Assembly (NCBI GenBank): GCA_965222895.1 | Contig: CBDCVB010000002.1 | Coordinates: forward strand, 1,612,001 to 1,676,000 | DNA from: Bin87 sp965222895 | Lineage (GTDB): Bacteria; Chloroflexota; Dehalococcoidia; Lucifugimonadales; UBA3495 | Direction: 5' to 3' | DNA: 64,000 nucleotides | Shown: piece after piece, positions 42,842 to 50,673 of the stretch | Position numbering within the stretch: the first letter of the stretch is position 1 | Layout of the letters: every line of letters begins with the position of its first letter | Position numbers and translations under genes: made by a program | The notes under the pieces: generated by a model | Told to the model about the DNA's origin: nothing | What the model saw: only the letters and a program-made list of their open reading frames with translations | The model's database searches: none

Positions 42842-44080
42842 ATGACCCCTGAAATCGGTCTGCCGCCCGAACTTGAGGCGTTGAAGAACACCGTTCGCCA
42901 GATTGTGCGCGACGAGTGCATTCCCCTGGAACCGGAGTACCTGGCGCGTCCGCCTCAGGAAGGAGAGCCGGACAACGGCGCTCCGCGCGGCGTACTGGAA
43001 GCAGTGCCCGGTGTGCTGGGAACGCTGGAAGCAGACCAATGGGCACGGTTGAATGATGTCTCCAGGCAAACCGGGATTTACACCTCGTTTGTGCCGGAAG
43101 AATACGGCGGGGGCGGCATGGGCGCACTGGGGCATCTCGTACTGGAAGAGGAGGTGCATCAAAGCATCGTCCACCTTCCCACCTCGCCGGTTCCCATGTT
43201 TATGATTGGCGCTTGCACCCCGGAACAGGAACAAAAATATCTTTACCCGGCCATCAACGGCGACCTTTATTACTCCTTTGGCCAAACCGAGCCGCAGGCC
43301 GGCTCCGACCCGGGCGGGATGATGCAAACCCGCGCCGTTCGCGACGGAGACGACTGGATACTGAACGGAACCAAGATGTTCATATCCGGCGCGGCCTCGG
43401 CAGATTTCCTGCTGGTGCAGGCCGTTACCGACTCTGACAAGCGTCAGCGTGGCGGCATCACCATGTTCATTATTGACAACCCCACGCCGGGCGTCAGCTT
43501 TGAACCCATCCGCGTTTGGATTGTTCCCACCAAAGCCCAGCAGCATTACATTCATCTGGACAACGTGCGGGTTCCGCAAACCCAGGTCCTGGGGGAAGTC
43601 GGCGGCGGGTTCACGCTGGGGCAGCAGTGGCTGGTTCACCATGACCGCTTGCTCCGCGGCTCCATGGCGTTGGGTATCTTGACCCGGGCTTTGCAGATGG
43701 CCATCGACTGGGCGCAACAGCGCGTAACCTACGGTCGCCCCATCGCCGACCGCCAGGCCATCCAGTGGATGCTCACCGACGTATACATGGATATCATCGC
43801 CCTGCGCGCGGTGGCCCGGGAAACCGCCGCCCGCGCCGACGCCGGCGAAGATGTGCGCGTTGAAGCGTCAATGGTCAAATACGCCGCCGGAGAATGGGGT
43901 TGGCGGAGCATCGACAAGATTATGCAGGTATTTGGCGGAGTGGGTGAGACCCTCGATATGCCCATTCCCCATTGGTATCATATGCTCCGACACGCCCGCA
44001 TCGGCGGTGGCACATCCGAAATTCACAAATTCGTTATGTCGCGCGCGCTGCTGGGCGGGCGGGTCAACTTCCAAGGATGA
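42842..44080 (+). CDS. Acyl-CoA dehydrogenase
   Basis: The 412-residue flavoenzyme shows the ACAD three-domain fold. FGQTEPQAGSDPGGMM and the WILNGTKMFISGA strand bind FAD and substrate. DRLLRGSMALGILTRALQMAIDWAQQR is the start of the C-terminal helical domain, and VFGGVGETLDMP is the FAD-adenine loop. ARIGGGTSEIHKFVM is the C-terminal signature. It oxidises an acyl-CoA to the 2-enoyl-CoA, passing electrons to ETF. The N-terminal helix has an unusual insertion rich in proline and acidic residues. ATG 42842 has tggag five to six bases upstream. The SIMPL gene follows after four bases. Confidence 0.9.
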   Translation: MTPEIGLPPELEALKNTVRQIVRDECIPLEPEYLARPPQEGEPDNGAPRGVLEAVPGVLGTLEADQWARLNDVSRQTGIYTSFVPEEYGGGGMGALGHLVLEEEVHQSIVHLPTSPVPMFMIGACTPEQEQKYLYPAINGDLYYSFGQTEPQAGSDPGGMMQTRAVRDGDDWILNGTKMFISGAASADFLLVQAVTDSDKRQRGGITMFIIDNPTPGVSFEPIRVWIVPTKAQQHYIHLDNVRVPQTQVLGEVGGGFTLGQQWLVHHDRLLRGSMALGILTRALQMAIDWAQQRVTYGRPIADRQAIQWMLTDVYMDIIALRAVARETAARADAGEDVRVEASMVKYAAGEWGWRSIDKIMQVFGGVGETLDMPIPHWYHMLRHARIGGGTSEIHKFVMSRALLGGRVNFQG

Positions 44081-44084
44081 CATT

Positions 44085-44957
44085 ATGCAACGGCCTCGCA
44101 TCGTAATCGGATTACTCGCTGCCGGTCTGGCCCTGGCTTTGCTGGGAGTCGTTGCCTGTGGGGTGCAACCGATGCCAGCTTCCGTTTCGTCAACGAACCT
44201 GGCGAGCAATCCGGGCAGCGTGGATCCCGACCCAATCGCTTCCAATCAAAGCCGGGTGTCCGACTCGGCGTATGTTGGTGTCAGCCCTGCCGTGGGGCAA
44301 CTCGCCAAGCCGGACTTCGATGTGATTGAAGTTTCCGGGGTTGGCTATGCCGCCGGAGTTCCCGACATCGCCAGTTTGTCGTTGGGGGTTTCGGTTACGG
44401 CCGAGTCGGTGTCGCAGGCCAGAACCGAAGCGGCTGCCACGGTTCAAAGCGTTATAGACGCGTTGAAGGCGGAAGGAATTCCCGCCGAGGATATAGCCAC
44501 GGTTCGTTTCACGATTCGTCCCGAATACGATTATGTTCAGGGCGATGAGATATTCAAGGGTTACCAGGTACTCAATCGTATGCAGGTCATCGTTAGGGAC
44601 ATTGAAGAGGTGGGGCCGGCAATCGACGCGAGCATCGCCGCCGGTGGCGACAGCATTGTGTTCAACGGGCTGGATTTTTCGTTTTCGGATACCAAGCCCC
44701 TGAAACTCGAAGCCCGCGAGGCCGCCGTGGACGATATGGCTGACAAGGCGGCGCAGCTGGCCCGGTTCGCCGGTCGGGAGTTGGGCAACCTCAAGAAACT
44801 GTCGGAAACAGCGGGCGCCGGGACTCCTTTTGATGATCGACAGTTTGCATACGCCCTGGAGTCTGCGGCCGTGTCCGACACGCCTATTCTGGCCGGGCAG
44901 GACGAAATCAGGGTGTTCGTTTACGGGGTGTATGAACTGCTCCCAGCGGGTCGGTGA
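44085..44957 (+). CDS. SIMPL (DUF541) family lipoprotein
   Basis: The 290-residue protein starts with a lipoprotein signal peptide ending LLGVVAC, with C25 as the probable lipid attachment residue. After a Ser/Asn-rich linker a SIMPL/DUF541 domain begins at about residue 85 with EVSGVGYAAGVPDIASLSLG. The conserved EGIPAEDIATVRFTIRPEYDY and the C-terminal FVYGVYEL strand complete it. DUF541 proteins (Omp28/YggE-like) are outer-surface or periplasmic proteins of poorly defined role. The gene is tightly linked to the acyl-CoA dehydrogenase (4 bases) and to dcd (6 bases), which suggests operon position rather than shared function. Confidence 0.85.
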   Translation: MQRPRIVIGLLAAGLALALLGVVACGVQPMPASVSSTNLASNPGSVDPDPIASNQSRVSDSAYVGVSPAVGQLAKPDFDVIEVSGVGYAAGVPDIASLSLGVSVTAESVSQARTEAAATVQSVIDALKAEGIPAEDIATVRFTIRPEYDYVQGDEIFKGYQVLNRMQVIVRDIEEVGPAIDASIAAGGDSIVFNGLDFSFSDTKPLKLEAREAAVDDMADKAAQLARFAGRELGNLKKLSETAGAGTPFDDRQFAYALESAAVSDTPILAGQDEIRVFVYGVYELLPAGR

Positions 44958-44963
44958 TTGTCG

Positions 44964-45536
44964 ATGGTTCTGAGCGACCGCTCCATTCGTAAGCAAATCG
45001 ACCGGGGTCGGATCGTGGTGGATCCGATCGACCTCGACGACATCCAGCCGGCCAGTATTGACCTGCACTTGTCCAATCGCTTTCTGGTTTTCTCCAACTC
45101 CCGCAAACCCTATATTGACGTGCGTAAACCGCTGGATGACCTCACCGAGGCTGTCGAAATCGACCACGACACCCCCTTCATGCTCCATCCGGGAGAATTC
45201 GTGCTGGGCAGTACGTTGGAGCACATTGAGCTGCCGGATGACTTGGTGGCGAGGCTGGAGGGCAAGAGCAGCCTGGGGCGCATCGGGCTGCTGATTCACA
45301 GCACGGCGGGATTTGTTGACCCCGGCTGGAGCGGCCGCCTGACCCTGGAACTCAGCAACGTGGCTCGGTTGCCAATTGCCCTCTATCACCGCATGAAAAT
45401 CGGGCAGATTTCTTTCCTGCAACTGACCACTCCGGCGGAGCGGCTCTACGGTTCTCCCGAGCTGGGCAGTAAATATCAAGGACAGACCGGCCCCACCGCC
45501 AGCCGATTCCACCAGGATTTCGACCGGGGCCGGTAG
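44964..45536 (+). CDS. dcd: dCTP deaminase (possibly bifunctional dCTP deaminase/dUTPase)
   Basis: The 190-residue protein contains the Dcd/DUT fold signatures: GKSSLGRIGLLIHSTAGFVD (nucleotide binding with catalytic Glu nearby in TLELSN) and SKYQGQTGPTASR at the C-terminus. It deaminates dCTP to dUTP, and if bifunctional hydrolyses it on to dUMP. The presence of the KYQGQxGPTxSR tail is typical of the archaeal/mycobacterial bifunctional type. I used ATG 44964; a TTG at 44958 is possible. The dcd-ribD spacing is five bases, so it is co-transcribed with the riboflavin genes. Confidence 0.9.
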   Translation: MVLSDRSIRKQIDRGRIVVDPIDLDDIQPASIDLHLSNRFLVFSNSRKPYIDVRKPLDDLTEAVEIDHDTPFMLHPGEFVLGSTLEHIELPDDLVARLEGKSSLGRIGLLIHSTAGFVDPGWSGRLTLELSNVARLPIALYHRMKIGQISFLQLTTPAERLYGSPELGSKYQGQTGPTASRFHQDFDRGR

Positions 45537-45541
45537 CCGTA

Positions 45542-46669
45542 ATGCGGCCCATCTCGGCAGAATTTGCAGCCGATCCAATGGCGCGTGCCGTCGTGCTGGG
45601 CAGCAGCGCCCTAGGCTCAACCAGTCCCAACCCGTCTGTGGGTGCCGTCATCGTCCGCGATGATCGCGTGATAGGCGAAGGGTACACGTCCCCGGCCGGG
45701 CAAAATCATGCCGAGATTAACGCGCTGCGGCAGGCTGGAAACGATGCACGCAACGCAACACTTTATGTCACGCTCGAACCTTGTTGTCATTATGGGCGCA
45801 CTCCGCCCTGTACGGTTGCCATCATTGCCGCCGGAATCAGCCATGTGGTGTTCGCCGTCACTGACCCTAACCCACGGGTCTCCGGCGGCGGCGCGGCGGC
45901 GTTGCGCGCTGCCGGCCTCACCGTCGAATGCCGTCCGTCCCCGGAAGCTGAGCAATTGCACGAGGCTTTCGCCAAGCACATCGTGACCGGCTTGCCCTTT
46001 GTGGTGGCCAAATTCGCCATGAGTCTGGACGGCAAGATTGCCACCCGAACCGGCGATTCAATGTGGATAACCGGCCTGCTGGCCCGCGCACGTGTTCAGC
46101 AGATGCGCAAAGAGCTGGACGGAATCATGGTCGGGATTGGCACGGCGTTGGCCGACAATCCCCAGCTTACCGCCCGGGACATTTCGGGTGATCCATTGCC
46201 GGCGAATTTGCAGCCCGTTCGCATCGTGCTCGACAGCGGCGCGCGAATACCGGCAACATCCCGTATGTTTCAGCAGCCGGGACGCACCATCATCGCGACC
46301 GCCGGGTCAGTGGAACCGGCGCGCCGGGCGGACTTGGAAGCTGCCGGGGCTCTCGTGGTCTCGCTGCCGGGAGCCGACGGTCGAGTGGATTTGGCCGGGC
46401 TGCTATCATATCTGGGCGACTCGGGCATGGTTAGCCTGCTGGTGGAGGGCGGCGGCGGCGTGCTGGGCGCACTGCTGGACGCTAGGCTGGTCGACAAGGT
46501 CCACGCCTTCATCGGCCCAATGCTGATTGGCGGAGCCGACGCACGCTCCCCGGTTGAGGGCGTAGGCGCTCAGCTGATGTCGGACGTCCTGAGGTTCAAG
46601 CGTACCAACCTGGAGCAGATAGGCCTGGACTGGCTGATTACCGGGTATCCTGATTCAAACGGCGCTTGA
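45542..46669 (+). CDS. ribD: Bifunctional riboflavin deaminase/reductase
   Basis: The 375-residue enzyme carries the two consecutive early steps of riboflavin synthesis. The N-terminal deaminase has H56-A-E and the zinc cysteines C81 and C90 in LEPCCHYGRTPPC. The C-terminal reductase has KFAMSLDGKIATRTGDSMWI and LLVEGGGGVLGALLD for NADPH and substrate binding. It removes the amino group from the pyrimidine and reduces the ribosyl side chain. It is the first rib gene of a plus-strand cluster ribD-ribE-ribB-ribBA, five bases after dcd. No FMN riboswitch is recognisable upstream. Confidence 0.95.
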   Translation: MRPISAEFAADPMARAVVLGSSALGSTSPNPSVGAVIVRDDRVIGEGYTSPAGQNHAEINALRQAGNDARNATLYVTLEPCCHYGRTPPCTVAIIAAGISHVVFAVTDPNPRVSGGGAAALRAAGLTVECRPSPEAEQLHEAFAKHIVTGLPFVVAKFAMSLDGKIATRTGDSMWITGLLARARVQQMRKELDGIMVGIGTALADNPQLTARDISGDPLPANLQPVRIVLDSGARIPATSRMFQQPGRTIIATAGSVEPARRADLEAAGALVVSLPGADGRVDLAGLLSYLGDSGMVSLLVEGGGGVLGALLDARLVDKVHAFIGPMLIGGADARSPVEGVGAQLMSDVLRFKRTNLEQIGLDWLITGYPDSNGA

Positions 46670-46723
46670 TTGATTATTCAAAACACGGAGGGGGTCGGCG
46701 GCGACACCGGCTTGGCTGATTAG

Positions 46724-47308
46724 ATGTTCACTGGAATCGTTGAAGAAGTTGGCCACGTGGCCCGGCTGGATAACTACCGCTTCATTATCCAGGCCGAAAA
46801 AGTGCTGGAGGATGTGAAGCTGGGCGACAGCATCTCGGTCAACGGCGCCTGCCTGACGGTGGTGGAGTTCGATGCCGGCAGTTTCGCCGTAGATCTGGCC
46901 CCGGAAACACTGCGCAGAACCTCGCTGGGTCAGGTTGCCCGCGGAGGAGCCGTCAATCTGGAACGGGCGCTGCTGGCGTCGGATCGAATGGGCGGCCACA
47001 TCGTTCAGGGCCACGTGGATGCGACCGGCGCCGTAACCGGCCTCACCCCCGAAGCGGATTGCTACATCATCGAAATCGAAGCCCCCACGCAACTGACGCC
47101 TTACATCGTGGAGAAAGGGTTTATCGCGGTTGACGGAATTAGCCTTACGGTGGTACAAAGAACGGAACAACGGTTCACCATATCCGTGATTCCGTTTACC
47201 ATGGAAAACACCAACCTGAGCCAACGAACCGTCGGGGAATCTGTAAATTTAGAAGCGGATATTCTGGCAAAATACGTGGAAAGTCTGCTCGAAACCAGAC
47301 GCAGCTAA
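46724..47308 (+). CDS. ribE: Riboflavin synthase alpha chain
   Basis: The 194-residue enzyme dismutates two molecules of 6,7-dimethyl-8-ribityllumazine to riboflavin. It has two lumazine-binding halves: MFTGIVEEVG with NGACLTVVEF in the first, and GHIVQGHVDATGAV with VDGISLTVVQ in the second. Length and pattern are standard. A 54-base gap follows ribD; the ribosome site is weak. Lumazine synthase (ribH), its substrate supplier, is not in the window. Confidence 0.94.
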   Translation: MFTGIVEEVGHVARLDNYRFIIQAEKVLEDVKLGDSISVNGACLTVVEFDAGSFAVDLAPETLRRTSLGQVARGGAVNLERALLASDRMGGHIVQGHVDATGAVTGLTPEADCYIIEIEAPTQLTPYIVEKGFIAVDGISLTVVQRTEQRFTISVIPFTMENTNLSQRTVGESVNLEADILAKYVESLLETRRS

Positions 47309-47343
47309 CCCGACCCCAACACACTGACAAACGCAACCAATTG

Positions 47344-47979
47344 ATGCAACTGGCCAGCATTGAACAAGGTCTAGCAGACCTCAAATCGGGAAAGTTCCTC
47401 ATTGTCGTGGACGATGAGGATCGTGAAAACGAAGGCGACCTCGTGATGCCAGCGGAGTGCGTCACTTCCGATGCCGTCAACTTTATGGTGACCCACGCCC
47501 GCGGCCAGGTTTGTATGCCCATGACGTCGGAACGTCTTCAAGAGCTGGACATACCGATGCTGCCCAGCGTCAACTCCGACTCTGCAATGCCAACTGCGTT
47601 CACCATGCCGGTGGATTACGTGGTGGACACCACCACCGGGATCTCCGCACCAGACCGCGCCGCCACCATCCGCGCGCTCATTGATCCAGCGGCGCGCCCG
47701 CAAGACTTCATCCAGCCGGGGCACCTGTTCCCACTGCGCTATCACACCGGCGGTGTACTAGTGCGGCCCGGGCACACCGAGGCCATCATAGACCTGTGTC
47801 GGTTGGCGGGGATGTATCCGGCCGGGGTGGTGTGCGAAATTATGAACGATGACGGCACCATGGCGCGCTTGCCGGATTTGCTGACGTTGGCGCAGAAACA
47901 TTCGCTCAACATCCTCTCGATTGCAGACCTGATACTCTACCGGCGCCAACATGAATCTGAAGCCAGCGAAGATGGCTAA
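47344..47979 (+). CDS. ribB: 3,4-dihydroxy-2-butanone-4-phosphate synthase (stand-alone)
   Basis: The 211-residue enzyme converts ribulose-5-phosphate to the four-carbon precursor of lumazine. Conserved active-site blocks are DDEDRENEGDLV, VTHARGQVC, TTTGISAPDRAAT, QPGHLFPLRY and GHTEAIIDL, then PAGVVCEIMNDDGTMAR. All match functional RibB. The next gene encodes another RibB domain fused to RibA, so the step is duplicated. TTG 47341 or ATG 47344 may start translation. Confidence 0.93.
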   Translation: MQLASIEQGLADLKSGKFLIVVDDEDRENEGDLVMPAECVTSDAVNFMVTHARGQVCMPMTSERLQELDIPMLPSVNSDSAMPTAFTMPVDYVVDTTTGISAPDRAATIRALIDPAARPQDFIQPGHLFPLRYHTGGVLVRPGHTEAIIDLCRLAGMYPAGVVCEIMNDDGTMARLPDLLTLAQKHSLNILSIADLILYRRQHESEASEDG

Positions 47980-48083
47980 CCGGCCGGCCTTCCGGCGGCC
48001 AATATTCAGTTGCCCGGTTTCCCTTGTTCCGATGCCACGCAATGGCGCTGACACAGCGGACACGTTCACAACCCGGAGGAATG

Positions 48084-49289
48084 ATGCCCCTGTGTAGCCT
48101 GGATGAGGCTCTGGAAGACCTGTCTTCCGGCAAATTCGTGATTGTGGTAGATGATGAAGGACGCGAGAATGAAGGAGACCTCTTCTATTTCGCCGACCGG
48201 ATGACCCCAGAGGCAATCACGTTTATGGTTACCCATGCTCGCGGATTGGTGTGTGTGGCGATGCAGGGCGACCGCCTTGACGAGATCCAGATACCCAACC
48301 TGCGCAGCCGGAACTCCAACTCGTCGCAACCCACCGCGTTTACCAGGTCGGTTGATTATAAACCGGGTACCACCACGGGGATTTCGGCTCACGACCGCAG
48401 CGCCACCATCCGCGCGCTGGTCGACCCCAAGTCGCAACCGACTGATTTCATCCAGCCCGGGCATATGTTCCCCCTCAGGGCCCACCCGGGCGGAGTGCTC
48501 ATTAGACAAGGTCACACTGAAGCCATCGTCGATATGGCCAATTTGGCGGGAGCATATCCGGCCGGTGTCGTGTGCGAGATTATGAACGCAGACGGCACGA
48601 TGTCGCGGTTGCCGGATCTGGAAAAATTCGCGGCGAAACACGACATCAAAATCTTCAGCATCGCCCAACTCATTGCGCACCGTTGCAACACCGAAACCTT
48701 GATTACGCGGGTTGCAGAGGCGAATCTGCCCACCAAGTACGGGCCGGCGCGCATCATCGGCTACCGCAGCGCCATCGACACCGGGGAACACGCCGCCCTG
48801 GTGGTTGGCGAATGGCAGGCCGGTGATGAGGTTCTGGTGCGCGTCCACAGTGAATGTCTGACCGGAGACGCCTTTGGCAGCCTGAAATGCGACTGCGGCG
48901 AGCAGCTCGACATGGCGATCCGGATGATTTTTGAGAATGGATCCGGAGCGTTGGTGTACCTGCGCCAAGAGGGGCGCGGCATCGGCCTGCACAACAAAAT
49001 CAAAGCCTACGCGTTGCAGGATGACGGCCTGGATACTATCGAGGCGAACGTTGCGTTGGGTTTCCAGCCCGACGAGCGCAAGTACGACCTGGCGGTGCAG
49101 ATTATGCGCGACCTCGAAATCTCAAGAGCCCGGCTGGTTACCAATAACCCACACAAAATGGCCGGCATCAGCGGCCTGGGGATGCAAGTAACCGATCGCA
49201 TTGGATTGACGGTACCGCCCAACGAATCTAACCAAAACTACCTGCGCACCAAGCGGGACAGCATGGGCCACCTTTTGCCCAGGCAGTAG
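48084..49289 (+). CDS. ribBA: Bifunctional DHBP synthase/GTP cyclohydrolase II
   Basis: The 401-residue protein has an N-terminal RibB domain (DDEGRENEGDLF, QPGHMFPLRA, GHTEAIVDM and PAGVVCEIMNADGTMSR). A C-terminal GTP cyclohydrolase II domain follows, with VRVHSECLTGDAFGSLKCDC (zinc cysteines) and YLRQEGRGIGL (catalytic region). It supplies both starting materials for riboflavin. Both halves keep catalytic motifs, so neither looks decayed. The ATG at 48084 is placed after cggagga with standard spacing; an ATG three bases earlier is also possible. A 104-base gap precedes it. Confidence 0.94.
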   Translation: MPLCSLDEALEDLSSGKFVIVVDDEGRENEGDLFYFADRMTPEAITFMVTHARGLVCVAMQGDRLDEIQIPNLRSRNSNSSQPTAFTRSVDYKPGTTTGISAHDRSATIRALVDPKSQPTDFIQPGHMFPLRAHPGGVLIRQGHTEAIVDMANLAGAYPAGVVCEIMNADGTMSRLPDLEKFAAKHDIKIFSIAQLIAHRCNTETLITRVAEANLPTKYGPARIIGYRSAIDTGEHAALVVGEWQAGDEVLVRVHSECLTGDAFGSLKCDCGEQLDMAIRMIFENGSGALVYLRQEGRGIGLHNKIKAYALQDDGLDTIEANVALGFQPDERKYDLAVQIMRDLEISRARLVTNNPHKMAGISGLGMQVTDRIGLTVPPNESNQNYLRTKRDSMGHLLPRQ

Positions 49290-49339
49290 CCCAACCCTCC
49301 TGGCATTGCAGACTCACCCATACCTCGACTAGGCCCGGA

Positions 49340-50447
49340 CTATTTGTCGTTGCCCAGCTTGCTGACCAGGTAAGCTTCGATAAACCCATCAATCTCGCCG
49401 GCGAGCACGCCGTCTGCGTTGCCAACCTGGAAGTCGGTGCGGTGGTCTTTCACCGATTTATATGGATGCAGCACGTAGCTGCGAATCTGGTTGCCCCATT
49501 CGGCAGACACCCGTACGCCGCGCAGATTGGAAAGTTGCTGCGCTCGTTCCTGCTCTCGAAGCGCTAACAGCCTGGCACGCAGAATACGCATGGCGTAATC
49601 CCGATTCTGATGCTGCGACCGCTCGGTTTGGCACGTAACTACCAGCCCCGTGGGCAGGTGCGTGAGCCGTACTGCTGACGCGACTTTTTGCACGTTCTGC
49701 CCCCCGGGCCCGCTAGACCGGAAGAAATCCATCTTGAGGTCATCCGGTCGAATGTCCACTTCGCCCGCTTCTTCCAGGGCCGCCGGGAGAACCTCGACCC
49801 GGGCGAACGACGTTTGCCGACGCCGTGCCGGGTCAAAGGGCGACATTCGTACTAACCGATGGACGCCCACCTCGGCATTGAGGTAGCCGAAGGCGTGGGG
49901 CCCACCGATTTCCAGCGTGCCCGTGCGCAGTCCGGCTTCGTCCCCGTAGGCTGTATCAAGCACCTGCACGGATCGGTGGCGCGACGACGCCCAGCCGGCG
50001 TACATCCCCACTAGCATCTCAACCCAATCGTGCGAGTCGGTGCCGCCGGCGCCGGAATGGATGGTCAAAATTGCGGGCCGGTCATCGTATGGGCCGGACA
50101 GGGTGAGCTGCATTTCGGCCCTGGACAGTTCGGTCGCCACGTTCACAGTCTCTGCCGTCAGTTCCTCGGTCAGGCTGTCGTCGTCATTCTCGATGCCCAA
50201 GTCGGCCAATTCCCGCAGGTCGGTCACCTGCGATTGCAGGTTGCGCCACAACTCTACAGACTGCTGGAGTTGGCCCAGTTCTTGCATTTTGCGTTGGGCG
50301 TTGATCGGGTCGTCCCAAAAGTCAGATGCGGACGCCTCCCGGTTTAGTTCTTCGATTACTGTCTCTTTACGAGCAAGGTCAAAGCCGCTCCACGATTGAT
50401 TTGAGCTTGCTAAACATCTCTTCCAGTTGCTGGCGAATTTCTTCCAT
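49340..50447 (-). CDS. prfB: Peptide chain release factor 2 (programmed +1 frameshift)
   Basis: RF2 reads UAA and UGA stop codons. The first frame begins at ATG 50447 (aaggaag upstream) with MEEIRQQLEEMFSKL and ends after 22 codons at CTT TGA (50384-50379). Shifting +1 on CTTTGAC gives L-DLARKET and continues to 49340, for a total of about 368 residues. GSSGPGGQNVQK-like SSGPGGQNVQ holds the catalytic GGQ, and the stop-recognition region lies ahead of it. A ggag three bases before CTT supplies the internal Shine-Dalgarno sequence. This is the classic autoregulatory site, not a mutation. Gene callers truncate or mis-start this gene. Confidence 0.95.
50378..50384 (-). promoter_or_regulatory. 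prfB +1 frameshift site
   Basis: cuu uga c with ggag at 50391-50388, spaced by cgg. This matches the widely conserved RF2 autoregulation site: low RF2 lets the UGA stall and slip. Confidence 0.93.
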
Positions 50448-50570
50448 ATGGGCTTCCTTGGTGGGCTACCTTGCGTCAACCTGCGGTGCCTAATCCGTAA
50501 GATTCCCAGAAATTATACAACAGGACTATCTGAAACCTGGATGCAATCCGGCGCACGACGGTCAATCGGG

Positions 50571-50576
50571 TATAAT
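50571..50576 (+). promoter_or_regulatory. -10 element before thrS
   Basis: A perfect TATAAT lies 98 bases before the thrS ATG. The -35 region is poor. No T-box leader structure is recognised. Confidence 0.45.
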
Positions 50577-50673
50577 CGTTGACAAGAATTCCGGTGGCGC
50601 CACTCGTCGGGATTGCTGACGCCGGTAGACGGCGCTCGTCGGCGCCGAAACACACAACAGGCAGGTAGCGCAG

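Noticed and set aside
46670..46723. FMN riboswitch in the rib cluster
   Set aside because: Neither this gap nor the dcd-ribD junction has space or the conserved RFN sequence blocks.
49340..50479. prfB as a frameshifted pseudogene
   Set aside because: The break is exactly CTTTGAC with an internal Shine-Dalgarno sequence, the known programmed site.
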